Shown here: one piece after another, positions 42,463 through 51,606 of the stretch
How positions within the stretch are numbered: position 1 is the stretch's first letter
Layout of the letters: each line of letters opens with the position of its first letter
Assembly: GCF_005222815.1 (NCBI RefSeq)
Contig: NZ_STGB01000002.1
Location: 62,001-126,000 of the forward strand
Reading direction: 5' to 3'
Length of the DNA stretch: 64,000 bases
From: Roseomonas sp. AR75
GTDB taxonomy: Bacteria; Pseudomonadota; Alphaproteobacteria; Acetobacterales; Acetobacteraceae
Position numbers and translations under genes: made by a program
Notes under the pieces: model-generated
Database searches by the model: none
What the model saw: only the letters and a program-made list of their open reading frames with translations
What the model was told of the DNA's origin: nothing

Positions 42463-43191
42463 CTATTGCTGCCGCATCTGCTCGGGCGTCACGTCGCGGA
42501 ACTGCACGAGCGTGCCGAGCATCTGCAGATAGGCGACCACCGCATCCATCTCCGTGACCGCCGCCGGATCGCCGTCGAAGGCCGCCTGGCGGGCACGGGC
42601 GTAGCGGCCCTGGAAGGCGGCGGGATCGGCCTCCGGCCGCGCCTGCGCCTCGAGGTCGGCGCGGGCATTGGCGATCATCGCGTCGGTGTAGGGCACGCCG
42701 ATCGCGCGCTGCGCCTTCAGATGCTCCGCGATGTCCGCATAGGCCAGCGGGCGGTCGAGGAAGGCGTAGGGCGGCATGATGCTCTCCGGCACCACCGCGC
42801 GCGGGCTGCGCAGATGCGCCGCCTGCCAGTCATCCGAGTAGCGGCCGCCGACGCGCGCGAGGTCGGGCCCCGAGCGCTTCGAGCCCCACTGGAAGGGATG
42901 GTCGTACATGCTCTCCGCAGCGAGGGAGAAGTGCCCGTAGCGCTCGAGCTCGTCGCGGAAGGGCCGCACCATCTGGCTGTGGCAGGTGTAGCAGCCCTCG
43001 CGGACGTAGATGTTGCGTCCCATCAGCTCGAGCGGCGTGTAGGGGCGGATCCCCTCCACCCGCTCGATCGTCGTCGCCACCGTGAAGAGCGGCACGATCT
43101 GCGCGAGGCCGCCGATCGAGACCGTGATGAGCGTCAGCACGCCCATCAGGATCAGGTTGGTCTCGATCTTCGCGTGGTTGAACCACTTCAT
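42463..43191 (-). CDS. ccoO: cbb3 oxidase monoheme subunit CcoO
   Basis: A 242-residue membrane-anchored cytochrome c. The N-terminal helix covers about 12-35 ([20 protein letters not shown]). The heme site is CYTCH at 67-71 in [15 protein letters not shown], the family's hallmark. I chose ATG 43191 over GTG 43209 because a perfect ribosome site, AAGGAGG, sits 8 bases upstream of it. Confidence 0.95.
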   Translation of the reverse strand: MKWFNHAKIETNLILMGVLTLITVSIGGLAQIVPLFTVATTIERVEGIRPYTPLELMGRNIYVREGCYTCHSQMVRPFRDELERYGHFSLAAESMYDHPFQWGSKRSGPDLARVGGRYSDDWQAAHLRSPRAVVPESIMPPYAFLDRPLAYADIAEHLKAQRAIGVPYTDAMIANARADLEAQARPEADPAAFQGRYARARQAAFDGDPAAVTEMDAVVAYLQMLGTLVQFRDVTPEQMRQQ

Positions 43192-43199
43192 GGCACCGC

Positions 43200-43206
43200 C
43201 CTCCTT
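43200..43206 (-). promoter_or_regulatory. Strong ribosome binding site of ccoO
   Basis: AAGGAGG on the minus strand, overlapping the ccoN stop codon, 8 bases before ATG 43191. It decides the ccoO start and couples it to ccoN translation. Confidence 0.7.
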
Positions 43207-44714
43207 CACGCGGCGGCAGCCGGCACGGCGGACGCGGGCACAAGGGCGGGGGCCGCCTCCGTGCTCTCGCCGCGGGTGACGGTCATCCAGAGGTTGTAGA
43301 CCATGATCAGCGCGCCGCTGAGATACATCACGCCGCCGAGCATGCGGATGACGTAGTAGGGATGCATCGCGGCGACCGTCTCGATGAAGCTGTATTGCAG
43401 GAAGCCGTTCTCGTCATAGGCGCGCCACATCAGGCCCTGCAGGATGCCCGACACCCACATCGCGGTGATGTAGAGCACGATGCCCAGCGTCGCGATCCAG
43501 AAGTGCCAGGAGATGAGCTTCTCCGAATACACGCCCTTCTTGTTCCACAGCCGCGGGAACAGCCAGTACATCGCGCCGAAGGTCACGAAGCCGACCCAGC
43601 CCATCGCGCCGGAATGCACGTGGCCGATGGTCCAGTCCGTGTAGTGGCTCAGCGCGTTCACGGCCTTGATGGACATGACCGGCCCTTCGAAGGTGGACAT
43701 GCCGTAGAAACCGACCGCGGTGACGGAGAAGCGCAGCGCCGGATTGGTGCGGAGCTTGTCCCAGGCACCCGACAGCGTCATCACGCCGTTGATCATGCCG
43801 CCCCAGGAGGGCATCCACAGCATGATCGAGAACACCATGCCGAGCGTCTGCGCCCAGTCCGGCAGCGCGGTGTAGTGCAGGTGATGCGGACCCGCCCAGA
43901 TGTAGAGGAAGATCAGCGACCAGAAGTGCACGATGGAAAGGCGATAGCTGTACACCGGCCGCTCGGCCTGCTTCGGGATGAAGTAGTACATCATCCCCAG
44001 GAAGCCGGCGGTGAGGAAGAAGCCGACCGCGTTGTGGCCGTACCACCACTGGATCATCGCGTCCTGCACGCCGGACGCCAGGCCGTAGCTCTTCGCATGG
44101 CCCAGGCTGATCGGCAGCGCCAGGTTGTTGCCGATGTGCAGCATCGCCACGGTGATGATGAAGGCCAGGTAGAACCAGTTCGCCACGTAGATGTGCGGCT
44201 CCTCGCGGCGCAGGATCGTGCCGCCGAAGGCGACGAGGTAGTGCACCCACACCACCGTCAGCCACAGGTCCACGTACCACTCGGGCTCGGCGTATTCCTT
44301 GCCCTGCGTCACGCCGAGCACGTAGCCCAGCGCCGCCATGACGATCACGAACTGGTAGCCCCAGAACAGGAACCAGCCCATCGAATCGCCGCCGAACAGC
44401 CGCGCCCGGCAGGTGCGCTGCACGACGTAGAGGCTGGTGCAGAACAGCGCGTTGCCCCCGAAGGCGAAGATCACCGCGCTGGTGTGCACCGGCCGCAGGC
44501 GGCCGAAGGTGGTCCATTCGAGGTCGAGGTTGAGCAGCGGCCAGGCAAGCTGGGAGGCGATGACCACCCCCACCAGGAAGCCCACCACGCCCCAGAAGAT
44601 TGTGGCGATGGCGAAGGCGCGAATCGGCGCCTCCACATAGGCATCGACCCGCACGGCGGTTGGAACGCCCGTTGCGGGTGCGGCCAGCCCTTCGGCATAG
44701 CCCGTAGCTGACAT
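43206..44714 (-). CDS. ccoN: cbb3-type cytochrome c oxidase catalytic subunit CcoN
   Basis: Heme-copper oxidase subunit I of the high-affinity C-family, 502 residues with about 12 membrane helices. Sequence such as [42 protein letters not shown] (copper-ligand region), [13 protein letters not shown] and [16 protein letters not shown] carries the conserved histidines. It reduces oxygen to water with electrons from CcoO/CcoP. ATG 44714 is chosen by length. It heads the operon, with a perfect FNR/FixK box 85 bases upstream. Confidence 0.96.
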   Translation of the reverse strand: MSATGYAEGLAAPATGVPTAVRVDAYVEAPIRAFAIATIFWGVVGFLVGVVIASQLAWPLLNLDLEWTTFGRLRPVHTSAVIFAFGGNALFCTSLYVVQRTCRARLFGGDSMGWFLFWGYQFVIVMAALGYVLGVTQGKEYAEPEWYVDLWLTVVWVHYLVAFGGTILRREEPHIYVANWFYLAFIITVAMLHIGNNLALPISLGHAKSYGLASGVQDAMIQWWYGHNAVGFFLTAGFLGMMYYFIPKQAERPVYSYRLSIVHFWSLIFLYIWAGPHHLHYTALPDWAQTLGMVFSIMLWMPSWGGMINGVMTLSGAWDKLRTNPALRFSVTAVGFYGMSTFEGPVMSIKAVNALSHYTDWTIGHVHSGAMGWVGFVTFGAMYWLFPRLWNKKGVYSEKLISWHFWIATLGIVLYITAMWVSGILQGLMWRAYDENGFLQYSFIETVAAMHPYYVIRMLGGVMYLSGALIMVYNLWMTVTRGESTEAAPALVPASAVPAAAA

Positions 44715-44798
44715 GAGGTCGGATCTCCCCTCCGCACGCCGAGGTCGCTGACCGACTGGCGCGTGCCGCAAGAAGACCCTCCAATCCGGGGAGCGTCC

Positions 44799-44812
44799 TT
44801 GATGCGCATCAA
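44799..44812. promoter_or_regulatory. FNR/FixK/Anr binding site between ccoN and the DUF2189 gene
   Basis: TTGATGCGCATCAA is a perfect match to the TTGAT-N4-ATCAA consensus and fully palindromic. Its centre is 91 bases from the ccoN start and 78 from the divergent gene. This explains oxygen-limited induction of the cbb3 operon. No fnr or fixK gene is in the window. Confidence 0.88.
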
Positions 44813-44835
44813 GTCCTGCTGCGCCGCACACCGCC

Positions 44836-44841
44836 TAATGT
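44836..44841 (+). promoter_or_regulatory. Possible -10 box for the DUF2189 gene
   Basis: TAATGT, a near-consensus -10. A start site 7-9 bases downstream would put the FNR box centre at about -42, the classic class II activator position. The ccoN side has a weaker candidate only. Confidence 0.45.
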
Positions 44842-44883
44842 GCCAGGATCACGCCCGCGCGGTCCTTGGGGAGGAGTACCGAC

Positions 44884-45666
44884 ATGACCACCGAAACGGC
44901 GGAGCCCGTCCCGCGCGGCGCACGGCCGGCGATCCGCATCGTGCCGAACGACCAGCCCTGGCGCTGGCTGGAGGCCGGCTGGCGCGACCTGATGGCCACG
45001 CCGCATATCGGCTTCTTCTATGGCGGCACCATCGTCGCCGCGAGCTGGGCGCTGGTGCTGCTGCTGATCGCGCTGGACGCGCTCTGGGCGGTGCTGCCGG
45101 CCGTCGCGGGCTTCTTCCTGGTGGCGCCCCTGCTGGCCGCCGGCCTCTACGACACCAGCCGCCGGCGGGAATTGGGCGAGCCCGTCTCGCTCGGCACGGC
45201 GTTCTCCGCCTTCCGTCGCAATGCGCCGCAGCTGACGCTGATGGGCGCGGTGCTGGTGCTGATCAACCTGTTCTGGGTGCGGCTGGCGGGGCTGCTGTTC
45301 ATGGTGTTCTTCGGCCTCGGCTTCGCGCCGTCGATCGAGACGCTGCCGATGGCGCTGCTGCGCTCCGATGCGCTGCTGCCCTTCCTGATCATCGGCACCG
45401 GCGCGGGGCTGGTGCTGGCCTCGGTCGCCTTCGCGGTCTCGGCCGTGTCGATCCCGATGCTGGTGGACCGCGACATCTCCGCCATCGAGGCGGTGGTCAT
45501 CTCCATCCGCGCGACGCTCGACAACTGGCGGGCCATGGCCTTCTGGGCCGGGCTGATCGTGGTGTTCACCGCGATGGCGCTGGTGCCCTTCTTCCTGGGG
45601 CTCGCGCTGGTCCTGCCCCTGATCGGCCACGCCACCTGGCACGCCTACCGCGACATCGTCCGGTAG
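44884..45666 (+). CDS. DUF2189 family integral membrane protein
   Basis: A 260-residue membrane protein. A cytoplasmic N-terminus ([28 protein letters not shown], the DUF2189 signature) is followed by about six helices. ATG 44884 has GGAGGAG upstream. It is divergent from ccoN and shares the FNR box, so it is probably induced at low oxygen. The function of DUF2189 is not established; a link to respiration is inference from position. Confidence 0.85.
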   Translation: MTTETAEPVPRGARPAIRIVPNDQPWRWLEAGWRDLMATPHIGFFYGGTIVAASWALVLLLIALDALWAVLPAVAGFFLVAPLLAAGLYDTSRRRELGEPVSLGTAFSAFRRNAPQLTLMGAVLVLINLFWVRLAGLLFMVFFGLGFAPSIETLPMALLRSDALLPFLIIGTGAGLVLASVAFAVSAVSIPMLVDRDISAIEAVVISIRATLDNWRAMAFWAGLIVVFTAMALVPFFLGLALVLPLIGHATWHAYRDIVR

Positions 45667-45670
45667 CCTT

Positions 45671-45720
45671 CTTCTCCCCCCCCCCCCCCCGCTCGCGGGG
45701 AAGGGCCGGGGTGGGGGGCT
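45671..45720 (-). repeat. GC-rich palindromic repeat, copy R4, with a 15-base C tract
   Basis: On the plus strand it reads TCT, a run of 15 C at 45676-45690, GCTCGCGGGGAAGGGCCGGG and GTGGGGGGC; the minus strand matches R1. It lies between the convergent DUF2189 and yraN genes. The long C run is unusual and its length may be uncertain. Confidence 0.65.
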
Positions 45721-45749
45721 GTGGCGCGTCTCCTCGGATCCTTGACCGC

Positions 45750-46115
45750 CTACTCCACGCGGAACGCATCGGCGATTCGCCGCACGCACCCCTCGGCATC
45801 CACCAGCATCACGTCGAACCGCACGCCCGCCGCCCCGCGCGACGGATTCGCCGCCAGCCACGCCTCCGCCGCCGCGATCAGCCGGGCGCGCTGACGCGGG
45901 CCCAGCGCGAAGGCGGCCTCCAGCAGGCTGGCGCGCGCCTTCACCTCGACGAAGGCCAGCAGCCCCGCGCGCTCGGCCACCAAATCGAGTTCCCCCGCCC
46001 CGGTGCGGGCGCGCCGGTCCAGCACCACCCAGCCTTCGGCCGCCAGCGCAGCCGCGGCGCGGTCCTCCGCGTGACGTCCACGTCGATCCGCGGCCTTCCG
46101 CTGCTCCTCCGCCAT
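45750..46115 (-). CDS. yraN: YraN/UPF0102 family nuclease-like protein
   Basis: A 121-residue protein of the UPF0102 family, an endonuclease-like fold related to Holliday-junction resolvases. The core reads [51 protein letters not shown], containing the family's E..D..EVK residues. The start is ATG 46115; ATG 46121 is two codons longer. It is often next to rsmI but not here. Biological role is not established. Confidence 0.87.
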   Translation of the reverse strand: MAEEQRKAADRRGRHAEDRAAAALAAEGWVVLDRRARTGAGELDLVAERAGLLAFVEVKARASLLEAAFALGPRQRARLIAAAEAWLAANPSRGAAGVRFDVMLVDAEGCVRRIADAFRVE

Positions 46116-46157
46116 ACGCATGCTGTCGAGACTGCCACGGCCGCGCCGGAGACTGGA

Positions 46158-47840
46158 ATGCGCCCTGTCCTCGCCCTGCTTGCCCTGCTGCTGCTCGTCC
46201 GCGTCGCGGAGGCGCAGCCGGCAACGCGGCACATGATCGTCGCGCCGCATCCGATGGCGGCCGAAGCGGGACTCGCCATGCTGCGCGATGGCGGCAGCGC
46301 GCTGGATGCCGCCATCGCCGCGGCCGTCATGCTGACGCTGGTGGAGCCGCAATCCAGCGGCATCGGCGGCGGCGGCCTCATGCTGCATTTCGCCGCCGCG
46401 GACCGCCGGATCGAGGCCTGGGATGGGCGCGAGACGGCGCCGGCCGGCGCCACGCCCGACCTGTTCCGTCGCCCCGATGGCCAGCCGATGCGATTCGCCG
46501 AGGCGATGGAGGGCGGGCGCAGCGTCGGCGTGCCTGGGCTGCTGCGCATGTTCGAGCACGCGCATCGCCGGCACGGGCGGCTGCCCTGGGCGCAGCTGCT
46601 GGCGCCGACGATTGCCGCCGCCGAGCAGGGCTTCCCGGTGCCTGACCGCATGGCGGACGCCGTCCGCGCGGCGCGCGACTCGATCCGCCGCGATCCTGCC
46701 GCCAGCGCATACTTCCTGGACGCCGCCGGGGAGCCCTGGCCGGCCGGCACGCTGCTGCGCAACCCCGCCCTCGCCGCCACGCTGCGCGCCGTGGCGGCAG
46801 AGGGCGCCGATGCGCTCTACACCGGGGCGATCGCGGCCGAGCTCGTCATCGCGGTGCAGGGCCATCCGAATCCGGGCACGCTCGGCCTGCAGGACCTCGC
46901 CAACTACGTCCCGCGCCTGCGCGCGGTGGTCTGCCAGCCCTATCGCGCGCGGCAGGTCTGCGGCATGGGGCCGCCGACGTCGGGCGGCATCGCGGTCGGG
47001 CAGATCCTGGGCATGCTCTCGCGCTTCGGCATGGCCGGTCTGGACCCGAACGGTGCGCCGGCGGCGCATCTGCTGGCGGAGGCCGGGCGCCTCGCCTTCG
47101 CCGACCGCAACCTCTACCTGGCGGATGACGACTTCGTCCGCGTGCCGGTGCGCGGCCTGATGGATGCGGGCTACGTCGCCGGCCGCGCCGCACTGATCGC
47201 CCCGGGCCGCGCCATACCGGCCCCCGCCGCCGGCGACCCGCCCTTCCGCGAAGGCCGTGCGGCGCCGCAGGCCGGCGGGCAGGAGGCCGGGACCAGCCAC
47301 ATCGTCGCCTATGACGGCGGCGGCAACGCCGTCTCGGTCACGCCGACCATCGAAGCGGCGATGGGATCGCGCGTCTTCGTGCGCGGCTTCCTGCTGAACA
47401 ACCAGCTCACCGACTTCGCCTTCCTGCCGGAGCAGGAGGGGCGGCCGGTGGCCAACCGCGTCCAGCCGGGCAAGCGGCCGCGCTCCTCGACCGCGCCGAC
47501 CATCGTGCTGGATGCGCTGGGGCGGCCGGAGATCCTGGCCGGCTCGGCTGGCGGTGCCCGCATCATCGGCCATGTCGCCCAGACCCTGGTGGCGATGCTC
47601 GACTGGGGCATGACGCCGGAGGAGGCGGTGGCGCTGCCGCGCATCGGGGTTGCCGGCACGGGCCCGGTGGAGCTCGAGGCCGGCACGCCGGCCGCAGGGC
47701 TGGCGCCCGCCTTGCAGGCGATGGGCCATCGCACGGATGTGCGCGCGAATGTCTCGGGCCTGTCGGTGATCCGCATCACCCCGCTCGGCCTGCTCGGCGC
47801 CGCCGACCCGCGGCGCGAGGGCGTGGCGCTGGGCGATTGA
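46158..47840 (+). CDS. ggt: Gamma-glutamyltransferase
   Basis: Secreted N-terminal nucleophile hydrolase of 560 residues, processed into two subunits. The signal peptide covers about 1-19. DGRETAP at 89-95 is the substrate-binding arginine region. The autoprocessing Thr379 is in [11 protein letters not shown], so the small subunit is about 182 residues. Later GSAGGARI is the oxyanion loop. It hydrolyses or transfers gamma-glutamyl groups, mainly of glutathione, in the periplasm. ATG 46158 is divergent from yraN. It follows a stop-free stretch upstream that is not part of the gene. Confidence 0.93.
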   Translation: MRPVLALLALLLLVRVAEAQPATRHMIVAPHPMAAEAGLAMLRDGGSALDAAIAAAVMLTLVEPQSSGIGGGGLMLHFAAADRRIEAWDGRETAPAGATPDLFRRPDGQPMRFAEAMEGGRSVGVPGLLRMFEHAHRRHGRLPWAQLLAPTIAAAEQGFPVPDRMADAVRAARDSIRRDPAASAYFLDAAGEPWPAGTLLRNPALAATLRAVAAEGADALYTGAIAAELVIAVQGHPNPGTLGLQDLANYVPRLRAVVCQPYRARQVCGMGPPTSGGIAVGQILGMLSRFGMAGLDPNGAPAAHLLAEAGRLAFADRNLYLADDDFVRVPVRGLMDAGYVAGRAALIAPGRAIPAPAAGDPPFREGRAAPQAGGQEAGTSHIVAYDGGGNAVSVTPTIEAAMGSRVFVRGFLLNNQLTDFAFLPEQEGRPVANRVQPGKRPRSSTAPTIVLDALGRPEILAGSAGGARIIGHVAQTLVAMLDWGMTPEEAVALPRIGVAGTGPVELEAGTPAAGLAPALQAMGHRTDVRANVSGLSVIRITPLGLLGAADPRREGVALGD

Positions 47841-47918
47841 TTGTGTTCCGGCCGCGGTTGCGGGAGGGCACGCCCCCATGCTGAGTCGCCGCAACGCCCC
47901 GCCATGGAGGATTGCCGC

Positions 47919-48398
47919 ATGCCCCGCCCGTACCGGCTCTGGCCCGCTTTCGCCCTGCTGCTCGCCGCCCTGCCTGCCGCCGCGGCCGAGGACACGCGGG
48001 AGGTCGGCTACGTCAACACTGCCATCACCAATCTCGGCCTGACCCGCAGCCACCGCGTGGTGGTGGAGCGGTTCGACGACCCGGACGTGCAGAACGTCTC
48101 CTGCTGGATCAGCCAGGCGCGCACCGGCGGCTTCTCCGGCATGCTCGGCGTGGCAGACGACCCCGCCCGCTTCGCCATCACCTGCGCCGCGACCGGCCCG
48201 GTGACTCTGCGGGACGGCGCCCGCCGCGGCGAGCGTGGCGAGCAGGTCTATGAGAGCAGCACCAGCCTGTTCTTCAAGGAGACCCGCGTCCACCGCTTCA
48301 TCGACGAGGAGCGCAATGCGGTGGTCTATCTCGCCTGGTCCACCAAGCTGGTGGACGGCTCGCCCTTCAACGCGGTCGCGGTGGTGCCGATCCGCTGA
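47919..48398 (+). CDS. creA: CreA family protein
   Basis: A 159-residue exported protein. The signal peptide is about residues 1-22 (MPRPYRLWPAFALLLAALPAAAA). The mature part matches CreA: VVVERFDDPDVQNVSCWISQARTGGFSG, then DDPARFAITCAATGPV and FFKETRVHRF..VVYLAWSTKLVDGSP. GGAGG at 47906-47910 is 8 bases from ATG 47919 and decides the start. Function of CreA is unknown; there are no creBCD neighbours. Confidence 0.9.
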   Translation: MPRPYRLWPAFALLLAALPAAAAEDTREVGYVNTAITNLGLTRSHRVVVERFDDPDVQNVSCWISQARTGGFSGMLGVADDPARFAITCAATGPVTLRDGARRGERGEQVYESSTSLFFKETRVHRFIDEERNAVVYLAWSTKLVDGSPFNAVAVVPIR

Positions 48399-48405
48399 TC
48401 ACGGA

Positions 48406-49206
48406 TCAGCCGCGGCGCGGCATCGGGCTGCCGCCAGCCGCCTCGATCTCGTCCACCGTCCGCTCCCACGCGGCCAGGCGCTGCGGGCCGGTAGGATGGG
48501 TGCGGAGCAGGCTCGGCTGCTCCGACCCGCCCGCCGCCTGCGCCAGCCGCACCCAGATCTGGCCGGCCTGGTCCAGGTCGTAGCCGGCGCGCTGCACCAT
48601 GAAGGCGGCGAGGTAGTCGGCCTCCCGCTCCTCCTCCTGCGAATAGACAAGGCGCGCGGCGCCGCCGCCGAGCTGCGCGCCGGTCTGGGCCAGCGCGTCG
48701 CCGCCGAAATAGCCGCCGATGATGGCGCCCGCGAGCGAGCCGATCTGCGTCCGCGCACCGGCACGCTGGATGTGGTTCGCGAGGTGATGCCCGTATTCAT
48801 GCGCGACGACTGCGGCAAGTTCCGAATCGTTGCGCACCACGCCGAGCATGCCGGAGGTCACGCCCACCACGTTGCCGTCGGTGGCGAAGGCGTTGATCTG
48901 CTCGTCGCGCACCAGCGCGACCCGGAACTGGCAGGGCGTATTGAGATACTGCTGGCAGAGCGGGCCGGAGGATTGCGCCACGCGCTCCGCGACGCGCCGC
49001 AGCATCGCGACCTGCTCGGCCTCGTTGACCTGACGACGCTGCAGCGGGCCGGCGGCCGCGATGGCCTGGCGCGCCTGCGCGACCTGCGCATCCCCCGCCT
49101 GGGGCAGGGCGTGCTGCGCGCCGCAGCCGCAGAGGCTGAGACCGGCGACGGCGAAGAGCCCGCGTCGCGACAGGGCGGCAGGGACAGGATGGGTGCGGTT
49201 GAACAT
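48406..49206 (-). CDS. M48-family metalloprotease, lipoprotein-like
   Basis: A 266-residue Zn protease. The signal region ends LSLCGC, a possible lipobox. HEYGHH near residue 137 binds zinc, and the downstream Glu is in EEREADYLAAFM. This matches the M48 domain of periplasmic BepA/LoiP proteins, which police outer-membrane assembly. The C-terminus HPTGPQRLAAWER is typical. It is paralogous to the gene at 49646. Confidence 0.88.
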   Translation of the reverse strand: MFNRTHPVPAALSRRGLFAVAGLSLCGCGAQHALPQAGDAQVAQARQAIAAAGPLQRRQVNEAEQVAMLRRVAERVAQSSGPLCQQYLNTPCQFRVALVRDEQINAFATDGNVVGVTSGMLGVVRNDSELAAVVAHEYGHHLANHIQRAGARTQIGSLAGAIIGGYFGGDALAQTGAQLGGGAARLVYSQEEEREADYLAAFMVQRAGYDLDQAGQIWVRLAQAAGGSEQPSLLRTHPTGPQRLAAWERTVDEIEAAGGSPMPRRG

Positions 49207-49243
49207 GGCGTAGCCTCCGTCGGTCTGCCCGGAGGACGCCGCA

Positions 49244-49274
49244 GAACCGCTCCGGTTCCGCGCGTGCCGCGCGG
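49244..49274. other. Two adjacent perfect hairpins in a divergent intergenic region
   Basis: GAACCG/CGGTTC (49244-49258, loop CTC) is directly followed by CCGCGCG/CGCGCGG (49258-49274, loop TGC). They lie between the divergent M48 gene and the small lipoprotein gene. Confidence 0.45.
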
Positions 49275-49338
49275 CGTGGTCGCGGCGCGTCGCGATCCGC
49301 GGTAGAGAGGACCGGGTTCGACCTGGAGAGCGGCTTCC

Positions 49339-49644
49339 ATGCGCGCGTTGCGGCTGATGTTCATCCTGTCCATGACGGCGGCTTGCGCCCAGCAGCCGGC
49401 GCCGCCGACCCCCTCGCCCTCCGCGCGCGCGCCGGCGATGCCCGCCAACGCCACGGCCGCCCCGGTGGTGATGCCGCGGGGCGAGGCGCCGGCGCAGGCC
49501 GGGACGGCCATCGGCGCCCCCGGTGTCTTCGGTGCCGGCGGCGGCGGCGGGCTGGAGCCGGGCTACCGCGCAGACGACATCGGCGCCATGGAGCAGCTTC
49601 CGGCGATGCCGGACCAGGTCTCGCCCGCCTTCCGCGGGCTGTAG
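49339..49644 (+). CDS. Small hypothetical lipoprotein
   Basis: A 101-residue protein with signal and lipobox (MTAAC, Cys16). The mature part is Pro/Ala-rich and ends in GGGGGLEPGYRADDIGAMEQLPAMPDQVSPAFRGL. I know no family. It lies between two M48 proteases and converges on the second with one base between stop codons. Confidence 0.6.
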   Translation: MRALRLMFILSMTAACAQQPAPPTPSPSARAPAMPANATAAPVVMPRGEAPAQAGTAIGAPGVFGAGGGGGLEPGYRADDIGAMEQLPAMPDQVSPAFRGL

Positions 49645-49645
49645 C

Positions 49646-50434
49646 TCAGGCCCGGCGCGGCCCCGACTCGGGGTCGCGCGCGATCTCGGCGGCCACGCGG
49701 CGCCATTGCGCCAGCCGCTCCGGCCCCGCCGGATGCGTGTCGGTCATCGAGGTGACCTTGTCGCCGGAGAGCTGCGTGAGCGTCGCCCAGATGCTGCCGG
49801 CGCGCTCCAGGTCGTAGCCGGCACGCGCGGTGATCCAGGCGCCGAGATAGTCCGCCTCGCGCTCCTGCGCCTTCGAGAAGGTGAGCGAGGCCACATGCGC
49901 GCCGGCCTCCGCGCCCAGCTGCGTCAGGCCGGGGTCGTAGCCGATGGCGGTCGCCACGGCATTGCCCAGCCAGGCACCCACCCGCGCCCCGGCCTCGACC
50001 CGCCAGGTGCTTTCGGGGATGTGGCGGGCGATGTGGTGCGCCATCTCATGCGCCATGATCGCCGCGAGCTCATCCTCGTTGCGGATCACGCTCATCAGCG
50101 CCGTGGTGAAGGTGATGCGGTCCTGCCCCGAGGCATAGGCGTTCGGCACATTGGCGCGGGCGAGGTCCACGCTGAAGCGGCAGGCGCGGCCGAGCTCCGC
50201 CTCGCAGAAGGGCTGTGCGGCTGCCGCGGTGCGCTCCGCCACGCGGCGCAGCAGCGCAAGGTCCTGCTGCGGCGGGCGGGCGACGATACGGGGCGGCGGC
50301 GTGGCCGCGATCTCGCGGGCGGCCTCGGCGATGGCCGCGCGCTCGGGGCGCGGCGGCGACAGCGAATCGCCGCAGCCCGCGAGCAGCAGGCCCGCCAGGA
50401 ACAGGGATGCCAGGGCGGAACGCCGCTCGGCCAA
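49646..50434 (-). CDS. M48-family metalloprotease lipoprotein (second paralogue)
   Basis: A 262-residue protein. Signal plus lipobox LLAGC (Cys21) marks a lipoprotein. HEMAHH near residue 130 binds zinc, with EREADYLGAWI providing the third ligand. RTH/DTHPAGPERLAQW repeats the pattern of the gene at 48406. It presumably acts on outer-membrane or periplasmic proteins. The two paralogues differ enough (HEYGHH against HEMAHH) to be an old duplication. Confidence 0.9.
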   Translation of the reverse strand: MAERRSALASLFLAGLLLAGCGDSLSPPRPERAAIAEAAREIAATPPPRIVARPPQQDLALLRRVAERTAAAAQPFCEAELGRACRFSVDLARANVPNAYASGQDRITFTTALMSVIRNEDELAAIMAHEMAHHIARHIPESTWRVEAGARVGAWLGNAVATAIGYDPGLTQLGAEAGAHVASLTFSKAQEREADYLGAWITARAGYDLERAGSIWATLTQLSGDKVTSMTDTHPAGPERLAQWRRVAAEIARDPESGPRRA

Positions 50435-50556
50435 GTCTGAAATCCTCCTTGCGGCGCGGCCCCATGCCGCTCCGCGTGGAGGAAATGTAACCGATTACGG
50501 GATCGCGATGGGTCTCGATGTGCAACGGCGTGTTGCGGCCACCCGGAGACGGCCGT

Positions 50557-51606
50557 TCAGGCCATCGCCACCGCGGCCGGCTCGATCTGCGGGCCGCCGT
50601 CTCGGCCTTCCTCCACCGCATGGCAGGCGACCTGGCTCTGCTCGGTGCCGCGCGCCGGGATCAGCTCCGGCCGCTCCGCCTTGCAGCGGTCGTTCGCCAA
50701 CGGGCAGCGGGGGTGGAAGGGACAGCCGGAGGGCGGGCTGATCGGGCTCGGCACCTCGCCGCCCACGGGGATGCGCTGGCGCCCGGTCATGTCGAGGTCC
50801 GGGATCGCCTCCATCAGCGCGCGCGTATAGGGGTGGCGCGGCGTGGTGAAGAGCGTCTCGGCCGGCGCGTTCTCCACCAGGCGGCCGAGATACATCACGC
50901 CGACGCGGTCGCTAACCTGACGCACCACGGCCAGGTTGTGGCTGATGAAGAGGTAGGTCAGGCCGAGCGACGCCTGCAGGTCCTTCATCAGGTTCAGGAT
51001 CTGCGCCTGCACGGAGACATCCAGCGCCGAGGTCGGCTCGTCGCAGACCAGGAATTCCGGGTTGGAGGACAGCGCGCGCGCGATGGAGATGCGCTGGCGC
51101 TGGCCGCCCGAAAACTCGTGCGGGAATTTCTGGCCATCCAGCGGCGAGAGCCCGACCTGGCTCAGCAATTCGCCCACGCGCGCCTCGATCTGGCCGCGGT
51201 CCGTCAGCAGGCCGAAGGCACGGATGGGTTCCGAGATGATGTCCCGCACGCGCCAGCGCGGATTGAGCGAGGCGTAGGGGTCCTGGAAGATCATCTGCAT
51301 CCGGCGCCGCTGCGTGGCGTCGGAACGCGCATCGCCCAGGTCGCGGCCGTCGAAGATCACCTCGCCGCGCGTCGGCGCGTAGAGGCCGACGACGAGCCGG
51401 GCCACGGTGGACTTGCCGCAGCCGGATTCGCCGACGAGCGAGAGCGTCTGGCCCTTCGGTATCTCGAAGGTCACGCCATCCACCGCGCGCAGCATGCGCC
51501 TGCCCTCGCGCGAGAGGGCGCGCTGGATCAGCGGGCGGGAGACATCGAAGAAGCGCGCGAGGTCGCGCGTTTCCAGCATGGCGGGCTGGGTCATGGCGTC
51601 AGGCAT
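50557..51606 (-). CDS. dppF: Oligopeptide/dipeptide ABC transporter ATPase 2
   Basis: ABC ATPase of 349 residues. Walker A is GESGCGKST near 56, the ABC signature FSGGQRQRISIARAL near 160, and Walker B FLVCDEPTSALD. The C-terminal oligopeptide/dipeptide extension has PISPPSGCPFHPRCPLA, whose cysteines bind iron-sulfur in some members. ATG 51606 overlaps the dppD stop by 8 bases; ATG 51594 is an alternative. Last gene of the importer operon. Confidence 0.92.
   Translation of the reverse strand: MPDAMTQPAMLETRDLARFFDVSRPLIQRALSREGRRMLRAVDGVTFEIPKGQTLSLVGESGCGKSTVARLVVGLYAPTRGEVIFDGRDLGDARSDATQRRRMQMIFQDPYASLNPRWRVRDIISEPIRAFGLLTDRGQIEARVGELLSQVGLSPLDGQKFPHEFSGGQRQRISIARALSSNPEFLVCDEPTSALDVSVQAQILNLMKDLQASLGLTYLFISHNLAVVRQVSDRVGVMYLGRLVENAPAETLFTTPRHPYTRALMEAIPDLDMTGRQRIPVGGEVPSPISPPSGCPFHPRCPLANDRCKAERPELIPARGTEQSQVACHAVEEGRDGGPQIEPAAVAMA

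Noticed and set aside
44763..47840. A 1025-codon plus-strand frame spanning the DUF2189 gene and gamma-glutamyltransferase
   Set aside because: Only the last 560 codons, starting at ATG 46158 with a signal peptide, make sense. The earlier part is out of frame with the DUF2189 gene and reads as nonsense.
49636..49660. tRNA-like string GGGCTGTAGCTCAGG
   Set aside because: It resembles a tRNA 5' half but no anticodon or T-arm follows; it is the end of a lipoprotein gene and the start of the convergent M48 tail.
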